From positions 253,603 to 317,602 of the forward strand of contig JACKOX010000001.1 in the NCBI GenBank assembly GCA_024233975.1: a DNA stretch of 64,000 nucleotides. The letters run 5' to 3'. The notes below the pieces were generated by a model, which worked only from the letters and a program-made list of their open reading frames with translations, searched no databases and was not told where the DNA came from. Position 1 is the first letter of the stretch. The number at the start of each line of letters is the position of its first letter. Positions 54,000 to 62,637 of this stretch are shown here, one piece after another. The translations under genes and the position numbers were made by a program. The stretch is from Rhodanobacteraceae bacterium (GTDB lineage: Bacteria; Pseudomonadota; Gammaproteobacteria; Xanthomonadales; Xanthomonadaceae).

Positions 54000-55610
54000 A
54001 TGTATCTGGACTTCTACGGCCTCAAGGAACCGCCGTTCTCCATCACCCCGGACCCGCGCTTCGTGTTCCTCAGCGATCGCCACCGGGATGCGCTGGCGCA
54101 TCTGCTCTATGGCATCGGCCAGGGCGGCAGCGGTGGTTTCGTGCAGCTGACCGGCGAAGTCGGCACCGGCAAGACCACGCTGTGCCGCCTGCTGCTGGAA
54201 CAGCTGCCTGAAAAGACCCGCGTGGCGCTGGTGCTGAACCCGCGCATCAGTCCGCTGGAGCTGCTGGAAACCATCTGCGAGGAGCTCAAGCTCGACATCG
54301 ATGGGCGCCAGGGCAGCCTCAAGGGCATGGTCGACACGCTCAATACCTACCTGCTCGACGCCTACGCGCAGGGCCTGCGGGTGGTGCTGATCATCGACGA
54401 GGCGCAGAACCTGTCGGACGAAGCACTGGAACAGGTACGCCTGCTCACCAACCTCGAGACGCCGACGCAGAAGCTGCTGCAGATCATCCTCTTGGGCCAG
54501 CCCGAGCTGCGCGAGATGCTGGCCAAGCCGGAACTGCGCCAGCTGGCCCAGCGCATCACCGCGCGCTACCACCTGACGCCGCTCAACGCCGACGAGACCG
54601 AGGCCTACGTGCGCCATCGCCTCGCCGTCGCGGGTTCGCAGCGTTTTCCGTTCACCAAGCTCGCGCTGCGCAAGATCCACCAGCATTCCGGCGGCGTGCC
54701 GCGCCTGATCAACGTGATCACCGACCGCGCACTGGTCGCCGGCTACGCGCAGGACCTGCAGCAGATCGGCGAGCGCGTCATCGACCAGGCCGCCGCCGAG
54801 GCGCTGGCCGGGCCGGTGCGCAAGCTCGACGTGCCACGCAGCGTCTGGGCGCTGGCTGCCGCCGTGGTACTGGCGCTGGCCACCTGGTGGCTGTGGCCGC
54901 GTGAGCCCGCCCCCCCCGAACCGGTTGCCGAAGCCGCGTCGGCCAGCAACGACGAGCAGGGCAATGGCCAGGCCAAACCGGCGCCGGTCGAGGCCTTGAG
55001 CGAGCGCATCCTCAACGCCGGGCCTTCCGGACTGACTGCGTGGACGCGCCTGCTGTCGCTATGGACGCTGCGCGCCGAGGAGGCCGATGTGCGCACCGCC
55101 GCGCGCTGCCCCAGCGTGCTGGCGCCGGGCGTGTTCTGCCTGCGCAGCCGCGGCAACCTCAGCAAGCTGGAAACCCTGCGTCGCCCGGTGATCCTGCGCC
55201 TGTCCGAGGGCCAGCGTTCCGCCTGGGCCGTTTTGCTGGGCGTCGACGATGAACGGGTGCGGCTGGCCATCGGCGGCGACACCTTCGACACCAGCTGGCG
55301 CGAACTGGAACGCGCCTGGCTCGGTGATTTCTACGTGATCTGGCGCGCCCCGGCGTTCATGGGCGGCACCTTCCGTCGCGGTGACAGCGGCGCCGCCGTG
55401 GACTGGCTGCGCCATGAGCTGGTGGACGCCATGGACGAATCCTCGGACGCCGTCGGCCCGGCCTTCTATGACGGCGACATGGAGGCCGCCGTGCGCAGCC
55501 TGCAGGCGGCACACGGGCTGATCCCCGACGGCATCGTCGGCCCGGAAACCCTGCTGGCCCTCACCGCCCGCGGCGGCGATGGCCCGCGCCTGCGGCGCAA
55601 GCTGGACTGA
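54000..55610 (+). CDS. gspA: type II secretion ATPase GspA/ExeA with peptidoglycan-binding domain
   Basis: A 536-residue protein. It opens MYLDFYGLKEPPFSITPDPRF, then has an AAA ATPase with Walker A GEVGTGKTT (about 52-60) and Walker B VVLIIDEAQNL (about 128-138), a single membrane segment at about 281-298, and a periplasmic part ending in a PG_binding_1 domain (VRSLQAAHGLIPDGIVGPETL). The ExeA/GspA layout serves passage of the secretin through peptidoglycan. Overlaps no gene; gspB starts 12 bases later. The other gsp genes are not in the window. Confidence 0.9.
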   Translation: MYLDFYGLKEPPFSITPDPRFVFLSDRHRDALAHLLYGIGQGGSGGFVQLTGEVGTGKTTLCRLLLEQLPEKTRVALVLNPRISPLELLETICEELKLDIDGRQGSLKGMVDTLNTYLLDAYAQGLRVVLIIDEAQNLSDEALEQVRLLTNLETPTQKLLQIILLGQPELREMLAKPELRQLAQRITARYHLTPLNADETEAYVRHRLAVAGSQRFPFTKLALRKIHQHSGGVPRLINVITDRALVAGYAQDLQQIGERVIDQAAAEALAGPVRKLDVPRSVWALAAAVVLALATWWLWPREPAPPEPVAEAASASNDEQGNGQAKPAPVEALSERILNAGPSGLTAWTRLLSLWTLRAEEADVRTAARCPSVLAPGVFCLRSRGNLSKLETLRRPVILRLSEGQRSAWAVLLGVDDERVRLAIGGDTFDTSWRELERAWLGDFYVIWRAPAFMGGTFRRGDSGAAVDWLRHELVDAMDESSDAVGPAFYDGDMEAAVRSLQAAHGLIPDGIVGPETLLALTARGGDGPRLRRKLD

Positions 55611-55622
55611 GGCCGCGCATCC

Positions 55623-56435
55623 ATGTCGCTGATCCTCGAAGCCCTCAAGAAGTCGGAAGCCGAGCGGCGCATCGGTCAGGCACCCGGCCTGCTGACGCCC
55701 GGCCCGACAACGACCGCCGCCAAGAAGTCATCACGAACCTGGCTGTGGATCTCGCTGGCAGTGCTGCTGTTGCTGGCACTCCCAGCGGCCTGGTGGCTGG
55801 GTCGTGCCGGCGGCGGCCAGGCGACGACTGACACGGCCAGCAGCGCGCCGGCGGTCACTGCCGCCGTAGCCAGTCAACGCCAGGACATCGACACACCGCC
55901 CGCGACATCGCGACCGGCGCCGGCAGCAACGCCCACAACAAGTACCAGCCCGGCACCACGCCGCGCCGAGCCGGCACCACCTCCGCCGCCGCCGAAACCG
56001 GCGCCCGCCGCCAGCCAGTCGTCGCCAGCTTTGGTGGAAACGGCTCCCCGCGCGCCCGGCGAGCGTGAATCCCTGCCAGTCGCGCCCGGCGAACTGCCAG
56101 CTCCGCCACTGGCAGCCAGCGAACCGGCGAGCAACCGGCAGCCCGCCGAAGCGGACGCCGTGCCCGCAAGGCCGACCGCAGCCGCCAAGCCTCAGGTCGA
56201 ACAATTGCCGACGCTGCGCCAGCTGGACAGCGCCACCCGCTCCGACCTGCCGCCACTGCGCATCAGCATGCACGTGTTCACCGACGCGCCGGACGGCCGC
56301 TTCGTGATCATCGACAACCACCGCTATGGCGAGGGCGCCAGCGTGGCCAGCGGTCTGCATATCGCCGAGATCCGTCGCGACGGCGTGGTCATGGACTTCC
56401 GCGGTCGCCGCTTTCTGCTCGACCGGCCCGGCTAG
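55623..56435 (+). CDS. gspB: type II secretion protein GspB
   Basis: A 270-residue protein. N-terminal MSLILEALKKSEAERR is the GspB signature, then one membrane segment (about 39-59), a long Pro/Ala-rich stretch (about 75-185) and a C-terminal beta domain with LRISMHVFTDAPDGRFVIID and VVMDFRGRRFLLDRPG. It works with GspA in secretin assembly or stability. The membrane segment and Pro-rich linker suggest that it spans the periplasm. Confidence 0.9.
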   Translation: MSLILEALKKSEAERRIGQAPGLLTPGPTTTAAKKSSRTWLWISLAVLLLLALPAAWWLGRAGGGQATTDTASSAPAVTAAVASQRQDIDTPPATSRPAPAATPTTSTSPAPRRAEPAPPPPPPKPAPAASQSSPALVETAPRAPGERESLPVAPGELPAPPLAASEPASNRQPAEADAVPARPTAAAKPQVEQLPTLRQLDSATRSDLPPLRISMHVFTDAPDGRFVIIDNHRYGEGASVASGLHIAEIRRDGVVMDFRGRRFLLDRPG

Positions 56436-56450
56436 GGCCGCGCTGGCGGC

Positions 56451-57143
56451 ATGTTCATCGACATTCCCTCGCGTCGCCGGCCAGCGCTCGTCTGGGCGAC
56501 GCCGCTGCTGCTGGTGATGTGCCTGGCCGGTTTCGGCTGGCTGCTCTACATCGGCTTCGCTGGTCATGGCCAGTTCCTGGCGGAGTGGGGAACCCTGCCC
56601 GAAGCCCTGCTGGCGCCGCGCACGTCCTGGCTCGAAGGGCTGCTGGACGGGCGCCTGTTCACCCTGTTCACGGCACTGTTCATCCATGCCGACTGGCTGC
56701 ACCTCGGCGGCAACCTCGTGTTCCTGCTGATCTTCGGTCTGGCCAGCGAGCGCGCGATTGGCGCCACCCGTTTCCTCATCCTGTTCCTGGTCTGCGGTGC
56801 ACTGGCCAACCTGGTCGCCGCCATCTCGCTGGGCGATACGCCGGACCGCGTGATCATCGGCTCCAGTGGCGCGGTGTCTGCGGTGATCGGCAGCTACCTG
56901 GCGCTGTTCCCGCGCGCGCGGCTGGGGCTGGTACTGCCACTGGGGCTGTATCTGGAGTTCGTGCGCATTCCCGCTTCGCTGCTGATCGCCGTGTGGGCAT
57001 CGCTGCAGGTCGCTTTCACCTACGTCGGCCCGACTTTCGGCGCGGTGGCCTGGTGGGCGCATATCAGCGGTTTCCTGTTCGGCGTGCTGTTCGCCCTGCT
57101 GATCAAGCCCGGCATCCGTCGGCGCCTGCGCCGGGGCCAATAG
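56451..57143 (+). CDS. rhomboid-family intramembrane serine protease
   Basis: A 230-residue membrane protein. HADWLHLGGNLVFLLIFG is the first helix signature, GSSGAVSAVIGSYLALFP carries the catalytic Ser, and WWAHISGFLFGVLFALL carries the His of the dyad. It cleaves membrane-embedded helices; the substrate is unknown. Follows gspB by 15 bases, so it may be cotranscribed, but a secretion role is speculation. Confidence 0.9.
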   Translation: MFIDIPSRRRPALVWATPLLLVMCLAGFGWLLYIGFAGHGQFLAEWGTLPEALLAPRTSWLEGLLDGRLFTLFTALFIHADWLHLGGNLVFLLIFGLASERAIGATRFLILFLVCGALANLVAAISLGDTPDRVIIGSSGAVSAVIGSYLALFPRARLGLVLPLGLYLEFVRIPASLLIAVWASLQVAFTYVGPTFGAVAWWAHISGFLFGVLFALLIKPGIRRRLRRGQ

Positions 57144-57224
57144 CGGAAAATTGAGCGCATCCGGGGTGGGTACGGCGGCAGCGAGCCGCTAAACTCGCGC
57201 CCCTGATCCTGACGGAAACCCCCG

Positions 57225-58547
57225 ATGAAACTGCTGGTGATCGGCGGCGGCGGCCGCGAACATGCCCTGGCTTGGAAACTTGCGCAGTCGCCGCGGGTTG
57301 ATGAAGTCCTGGTCGCTCCGGGCAACGCCGGCACCGCCATGGAGCCCAAATGCCGCAACGTCGGTGTGCGCGCCGACGACATCGAGGGCCTGCTGCAACT
57401 GGCCGCCGACGAAGGCGTGGACCTCACCGTCGTCGGTCCCGAGGTACCGCTGGTGGCTGGCGTGGTGGATCGCTTCCAGGCCGACGGCCGACGCATCTTC
57501 GGGCCCAGCGCGGCGGCAGCCCAGCTCGAAGGCAGCAAGTCCTACGCCAAGGACTTCCTCGCCCGCCACCGGATTCCGACCGCTTACTACGCCGTGTTCG
57601 CCGATCTCGACATGGCGCTGGACCACGTCCGCGACCACTTCCGCGACCTCGTCCGCCCCATCGTCATCAAGGCTGACGGCCTCGCCGCCGGAAAGGGCGT
57701 GGTGGTGGCAATGTCGCTGCAGGAAGCCGAGCAGGCGGTCAACGCCATGCTCGCTGACAATGCCTTTGGCGATGCCGGCGCCCGCGTGGTGATCGAGGAA
57801 TTTCTCGACGGCGAGGAAGCCAGCTTCATCTGCCTGGTTGACGGCAAGACCGCGCTGCCAATGGCCAGCAGCCAGGACCACAAGCGCGTCGGTGAAGGCG
57901 ACAGCGGCCCGAACACGGGCGGCATGGGCGCCTATTCGCCAGCCCCGGTGGTCACGCCGGAAATCCACCAGCGCATCATGCGCGAGGTGATCAATCCCAC
58001 GGTCGCCGGCATGGCCGCCGACGGCGCGCCATTCACCGGCTTTCTTTACGCCGGCTTGATGATCGACGATGACGGCCAGCCCAAGGTCATCGAGTTCAAC
58101 GTGCGTTTCGGCGACCCGGAAACCCAGCCGATCATGATGCGGCTGCGCTCGGACCTGCTCGACCTGATCGAGGCCGCCCTCGACGCGCAGCTGGACAGCG
58201 TGCACGCAGACTGGGATCCGCGCGCCTCGCTGGGCGTGGTGATCGCGGCCGAAGGCTATCCGGGCAGCGTTCGCAATGGCGACGCCATCGACCTGCCGCA
58301 TGACGGCGACACCGAGGCAAGCAAGCTGTTCCATGCCGGCACGCGCCTCGACGGCGGCGATGTCAATCAGGGCCGCGTCGTCACCGCTGGCGGCCGTGTG
58401 TTCTGCGCCTGTGGCCTCGGCGACAGCGTGGCCGAGGCCGCGAAAAAAGCCTACGAACTGGCCGGCTGCGTGCGCTTCGACGGCGCGTTCCTGCGCCGGG
58501 ACATCGGCTACCGCGCGATTGCTCGGGAAGCTTCCGTCTCCGGCTGA
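57225..58547 (+). CDS. purD: phosphoribosylamine-glycine ligase
   Basis: A 440-residue ATP-grasp enzyme: MKLLVIGGGGREHALAWKL, KADGLAAGKGVVVA, SSQDHKRVGEGDSGPNTGGMGAYSP (quoted in part as GDSGPNTGGMGAYSP) and EFNVRFGDPETQ. It makes glycinamide ribonucleotide in purine synthesis. No other pur gene is adjacent. A strong hairpin follows the stop. Confidence 0.97.
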   Translation: MKLLVIGGGGREHALAWKLAQSPRVDEVLVAPGNAGTAMEPKCRNVGVRADDIEGLLQLAADEGVDLTVVGPEVPLVAGVVDRFQADGRRIFGPSAAAAQLEGSKSYAKDFLARHRIPTAYYAVFADLDMALDHVRDHFRDLVRPIVIKADGLAAGKGVVVAMSLQEAEQAVNAMLADNAFGDAGARVVIEEFLDGEEASFICLVDGKTALPMASSQDHKRVGEGDSGPNTGGMGAYSPAPVVTPEIHQRIMREVINPTVAGMAADGAPFTGFLYAGLMIDDDGQPKVIEFNVRFGDPETQPIMMRLRSDLLDLIEAALDAQLDSVHADWDPRASLGVVIAAEGYPGSVRNGDAIDLPHDGDTEASKLFHAGTRLDGGDVNQGRVVTAGGRVFCACGLGDSVAEAAKKAYELAGCVRFDGAFLRRDIGYRAIAREASVSG

Positions 58548-58589
58548 GACCGGATACCGACCGCCTGTCGGTGCATCAATACCGCTTGA

Positions 58590-58627
58590 CCCGCATGCCC
58601 GGCGTTTCGTGACGCCGGGCATGCGGG
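58590..58627 (+). terminator. 16-bp perfect hairpin after purD
   Basis: CCCGCATGCCCGGCGT (58590-58605) and its exact complement (58612-58627) with a six-base loop. No T run follows. Probably stops or protects the purD message; a REP-like repeat is another option. Confidence 0.6.
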
Positions 58628-58655
58628 GATTCAGGCAAGCGGGAACCGCATGGCC

Positions 58656-58674
58656 AACAATGTAAATCATTGTT
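58656..58674. promoter_or_regulatory. operator-like palindrome before secreted protein gene
   Basis: Perfect inverted repeat AACAATG-TAAAT-CATTGTT, 20 bases before the start at 58695 and far less GC-rich than its surroundings. It could be a repressor or activator site; the factor is unknown. Confidence 0.45.
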
Positions 58675-58694
58675 ACAAACCACGGAGCATGACC

Positions 58695-59570
58695 ATGCGC
58701 CCCAGCCTTCGACTTGCCCTGATCGCTCTGCTTCTCACCTTCGCCACCAGTGCGTCGGCCGTCCGAATCACGCCGGCCCACAGCGGCTCCTGGTATGACC
58801 CGGACTACACCAGCCAGGGCTTCAGCTTCGAAGTCCTGAACAAGACCGGCAATGGTCCGGAGCGCCGCTTTTATGCCACCTGGTACACCTATGACGACGA
58901 GGGCGCCCCGGTCTGGGCCATCGGCACCGCCGAAACCCAGGGCAATGTGGTCGAGATGACCATGTACCGCGCCTTCGGGGGAGCTCGCGCACCGCTTCAA
59001 GCGGAAGCCGACGACCTGCAGTCCTTTGCCGACTTCGTGATCACTTTTGGCACCTGCCACACGGCAACTGCCGATTTCACGATGACCGACAGCGGCGAAT
59101 CGGCGACCTACCATCTGCGGCGCCTCACCCAGATCGGCGCCACCACCTGCACCGGTGGCATGTCAGATGAGGTCGAGCCCGGTGCCGAGCCGATCACCAT
59201 CGTGGCGCAGCTGGATGACACCGACGACTATGCCGGTGCCCAGGGCAGCGCGAAGTTCAAGCTGCGCCCGGCCTATGGCGAGTTCGAGATCGACGTGCGC
59301 AAGCTGCCGGCCGGCGACTATGCCGTGAAGCTGGATGGCGAGACCCGCGGCGAGATTCAGGTCACCATCAACGGCAATGGCAATGGCAACGGCATCGGCA
59401 AGGGCACGCTGGTGTTCAGCAGCCCGGAGACCGACGAGCAGCCGCTGCTCGACTTCGACCCGCGCGGCATGCTGCTGGAGATTGTCGATGGCGACGGCGT
59501 GGTCGCACTGCGGGTCCAGTACCCGGACCAGCCTACCGGTGACGAGAGCGAGGACGAAAGCGACGGCTGA
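58695..59570 (+). CDS. secreted protein of unknown function
   Basis: A 291-residue protein. Start MRPSLRLALIALLL chosen because CGGAG lies seven bases upstream; signal peptide ends near TSASA. The first 130 residues contain GSWYDPDYTSQGFSFEVL and FYATWYTYDDEGAPVWAIG, a beta-rich W/Y pattern seen in other secreted xanthomonad proteins. The second half is acidic, with a NGNGNGNG run and an Asp/Glu-rich tail. No catalytic motif recognised. Confidence 0.8.
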   Translation: MRPSLRLALIALLLTFATSASAVRITPAHSGSWYDPDYTSQGFSFEVLNKTGNGPERRFYATWYTYDDEGAPVWAIGTAETQGNVVEMTMYRAFGGARAPLQAEADDLQSFADFVITFGTCHTATADFTMTDSGESATYHLRRLTQIGATTCTGGMSDEVEPGAEPITIVAQLDDTDDYAGAQGSAKFKLRPAYGEFEIDVRKLPAGDYAVKLDGETRGEIQVTINGNGNGNGIGKGTLVFSSPETDEQPLLDFDPRGMLLEIVDGDGVVALRVQYPDQPTGDESEDESDG

Positions 59571-59589
59571 CGCTTGCCCCGCAATGCAG

Positions 59590-59622
59590 CGAAAACGGGT
59601 GCCTAGTGGGCGCCCGTTTTCG
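59590..59622. terminator. hairpin between convergent genes
   Basis: CGAAAACGGGTGCC (59590-59603) pairs with GGCGCCCGTTTTCG (59609-59622), one mismatch, between the stops of the secreted protein gene and the diguanylate cyclase gene. The A and T runs within the arms could serve both strands. Confidence 0.65.
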
Positions 59623-59644
59623 TTAGTCAGGCTCGTCAAGAACC

Positions 59645-62536
59645 CTACGCTCCGCGCAGTTCACTCCCGTCACTGACGGCGACACGATTGCGACCGTCGC
59701 GCCTGGCGACGTACAGCGCATCGTCGGCGCGCCGCACCAGTGATGACGGATCGTCATCCACCGAAGCGTCAAATGTCGCGACACCGATGCTGATGGTCAG
59801 CGGCAGCTCATCGTTCGCCACCTCCGCGACCAGACGACGGGCCAGCCTTTCCGCAGCGTCCGCCGTGCAGCGCTCGGCGATCAGGGCGAATTCCTCGCCG
59901 CCATATCGCGCAACCGCGGTCGATTCGCGCACATCCTGCGACAGGACCCTGGCCAGGTGCCTGAGCGCCTCGTCACCCGCCAGATGGCCATGCTGGTCGT
60001 TGTAGGGTTTGAAGTGATCGACGTCGATCATCAGCAGCGCCAGCGGATCATCGCTGCGCCGTGCCGTGGCACAGGCCGCCGCCAGACGGCTGTCGAAGTA
60101 GGCGCGATTGCCGACACCGGTCAGGCCATCTCGCTCAGCCTGCGAGCGCAGCTTGACGTTGGCCTCCTCCAGGTCACGGGTGCGCTCGCGCACCAGCGCA
60201 TCCAGCTCGCGGTTGTGCTGGTAGAGCCGCACCAGCCGTTCGCGATGCCGGCGCTGCAGCCACCACACCACCGCCAGCAGCAAGCCAAGGCCTCCCAGCA
60301 GCCACAGGTCCTGCCGCTGGTACCAGCGCGGCGCCACGATGATGTCCAGCGGCTTCGCTGTCGTGACCCGGCCATCGGCATTGCGGGCGCGCAGCTCGAA
60401 GCGGTAGTCACCCGGCGGCAGCGCGGGATAGGCCAGCGACGGGCGGTCATTCCACTCGCTCCAGGCGCTTCCGAGGCCGGCAAGCCGCGACTGGAACAAG
60501 GTGCCGCCCGAAGCGTCCAGGTCAGGCAGGGCGAAGGCGATCTCCAGAGTTCCGGCTCCGCTGGCAAAACGAACTGGTTGATCCAGCGGATAGCGGAGTG
60601 GCTCCATTCCCTCGCCGCGACCGCCCAGCTGCGCTGACACCAGCAGCGGAACGACCGCCTCGCCACCGTCCTGCAGCACATCGCGCTCGGCGCGCAGCAG
60701 AGTACTGGCGCCGCCCATCAGCAGGTCTCCGCCGGGAAGCACCAGCGATGCGAGGAAGGCACCCCGACGCAGCCCGGCAAGGCTCACGACTCGCCAGTTC
60801 CCATCCCGATTGCGGTGGTAGTAGGCGCGGTAGCTGGTTGCCCACAGCCCACCCGCGCCATCATCCGCAAATTCGACGACCTCGTCCGCGGCCTTCAGTG
60901 CATCAAGACCGGGCAGGCTGGCGGGAACGAAGCCGTCACCCTCCAGCCGGAACAATCCCTGCGACGTGCTCGCCCACAGCTGGCCATCGGCATGGCTGAA
61001 GAAGGCCTCGCCACCCGGCGCGACCGGACCGCCCTCGCTTTCCGACAACGCGCGCAGTTGAAGCGCCGCCGCGGCGGGCGACCACTCCGCGACCATCAGA
61101 CCATTGGACAAGGTACCGACCCAGACCGACTGCGCGTCGCGCTGCGCCAGGGAGCGTGCAGCCAGACCCTGATGGCCGTCGGCACCCAGCGTCTGCCAGC
61201 GATCCCCGTCATGCTGCATCAGGGTCACGCCCTGCTCGGTGCCTACCCAGAGACGATCCGGCATGCCCTCGTCGACCAGCAGCTTCCTCGGATAGAGGTC
61301 ATCGTTGGCAATCTCCTGCACCTTTCCGCCGGTGATGGAAAGCAGGCTCCGGCTGTCGGCCAGCAGCAGGCCGTCGTCCACGGCAATCAGGTCCCAGGCC
61401 TCGTCGCCGGTCCAGTCCAGGCGCTGCAGCGACATCGACGGATCATCGCTATCAAGGCGACCCTGATAGATGCCGGAGCCAGCCAGCAGATAAAGCGAAT
61501 CGCCAATCGCACGCATGCTGTTGGCAATGCCGCGGAAGCCCACGCCTTCGTCGAACAGCAGCAGCTGCGGCGGCCACGGCAGCCTGGCCACGCCGTCGTC
61601 GCTGATCGCCAGCAGAGCACCGTCCAGCGCACGGACGACCTCGGCGATGTAGCTGCGACCGATCGGCACCGACTGGATCCGCTGGCGATCGACATCGACG
61701 AAGCGCAGCACGCCGTCATCGCCGGAGAACACCAGCTGTCCGTCCTCCAGTGCCATGCCCTGCACCAGGTGGTCGAATTCCGGATCGGCCACGATGGCGT
61801 CGCTGTCCGCGAAACGCTGGCCGTCCCAGACGGCGAATCGCGGCGCCAGCGAATGCACCACGGCGCGCCCATCCGGCAGCTGGATCAGGTTGTAGATCAG
61901 CGATGGCGCGAAACTCTCGCCACCCGGAAGCATCTCGAAGCGGCCATCGACCAGATGCTTCAGTCCCTGGCCGCGCCACTGCAGCCAGAGCTCACCATTG
62001 ATTTCAGCAATGCCGCCAAAGCGACCCTCGTGATGCCACAACTCGATGGCGCCACCATCGAAACCGACGTGGAAAACGTGCCGAAGCGCGCGGAAGTACA
62101 GGCCGTCGTCACGCTCCAGCACGGCCCAGATGTCGGCGAAATGCGCGTCCTTCAGGCGATCCGCGAAGCCGGCGGAAACATCGACGTAGCGGTCGCTACC
62201 GTCGGCCTGCCGCTGCAGGTAGCCGAACGCGTCGGTGGCGCCAACCCAGAGCCGACCATGGCGGTCGCGATGCAGCTGGCGGACCGCCGCGCCGCTGCCG
62301 GGAACGTCGATGCTGGTCCAGCGCGCGCCGTCGAATCGCAGCACGCCGCCCGAGTAGCCAACGTAGAGCATGCGATCGCTGCCCTGCTCGACACTGAAAT
62401 ATTGCGGGTAGACCGTTGTCTCGGGGACGAGCAGGTCGAACTGCGGCTGCTGCGCGACAGCCAGCACGGGCGCCAACAGCAGCCCCAGGGCCGCCAGCCA
62501 GCGACCCATGACAGCGACGATCCCGCACTTCGCCAT
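59645..62536 (-). CDS. two-component-propeller diguanylate cyclase
   Basis: A 963-residue protein from ATG 62536. After a signal peptide (about 10-30) come about 600 residues of propeller-like repeats (for example GRLWVGATDAFGYL, DRLWVGTEQGVTLM), a Y_Y_Y-type domain near 640-720, a membrane segment (LWLLGGLGLLLAVVWWL) and a coiled coil leading to a GGDEF domain. The active site reads RYGGEEFALIAE, a functional variant. No EAL domain. It should make cyclic di-GMP in response to an unknown periplasmic ligand. Confidence 0.92.
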   Translation of the reverse strand: MAKCGIVAVMGRWLAALGLLLAPVLAVAQQPQFDLLVPETTVYPQYFSVEQGSDRMLYVGYSGGVLRFDGARWTSIDVPGSGAAVRQLHRDRHGRLWVGATDAFGYLQRQADGSDRYVDVSAGFADRLKDAHFADIWAVLERDDGLYFRALRHVFHVGFDGGAIELWHHEGRFGGIAEINGELWLQWRGQGLKHLVDGRFEMLPGGESFAPSLIYNLIQLPDGRAVVHSLAPRFAVWDGQRFADSDAIVADPEFDHLVQGMALEDGQLVFSGDDGVLRFVDVDRQRIQSVPIGRSYIAEVVRALDGALLAISDDGVARLPWPPQLLLFDEGVGFRGIANSMRAIGDSLYLLAGSGIYQGRLDSDDPSMSLQRLDWTGDEAWDLIAVDDGLLLADSRSLLSITGGKVQEIANDDLYPRKLLVDEGMPDRLWVGTEQGVTLMQHDGDRWQTLGADGHQGLAARSLAQRDAQSVWVGTLSNGLMVAEWSPAAAALQLRALSESEGGPVAPGGEAFFSHADGQLWASTSQGLFRLEGDGFVPASLPGLDALKAADEVVEFADDGAGGLWATSYRAYYHRNRDGNWRVVSLAGLRRGAFLASLVLPGGDLLMGGASTLLRAERDVLQDGGEAVVPLLVSAQLGGRGEGMEPLRYPLDQPVRFASGAGTLEIAFALPDLDASGGTLFQSRLAGLGSAWSEWNDRPSLAYPALPPGDYRFELRARNADGRVTTAKPLDIIVAPRWYQRQDLWLLGGLGLLLAVVWWLQRRHRERLVRLYQHNRELDALVRERTRDLEEANVKLRSQAERDGLTGVGNRAYFDSRLAAACATARRSDDPLALLMIDVDHFKPYNDQHGHLAGDEALRHLARVLSQDVRESTAVARYGGEEFALIAERCTADAAERLARRLVAEVANDELPLTISIGVATFDASVDDDPSSLVRRADDALYVARRDGRNRVAVSDGSELRGA

Positions 62537-62637
62537 GTCACCCCCAGTTCCCACCTGCACAGCGATCTTAGAACAGATACGGCCGTCGACCGACCTCCAG
62601 CGCGGATTCCGGCGGGTTTCTCAGGCTGGAGCGGCGA

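Noticed and set aside
57189..59114. 641-codon open frame antisense to purD
   Set aside because: Shadow of purD and the secreted protein gene.
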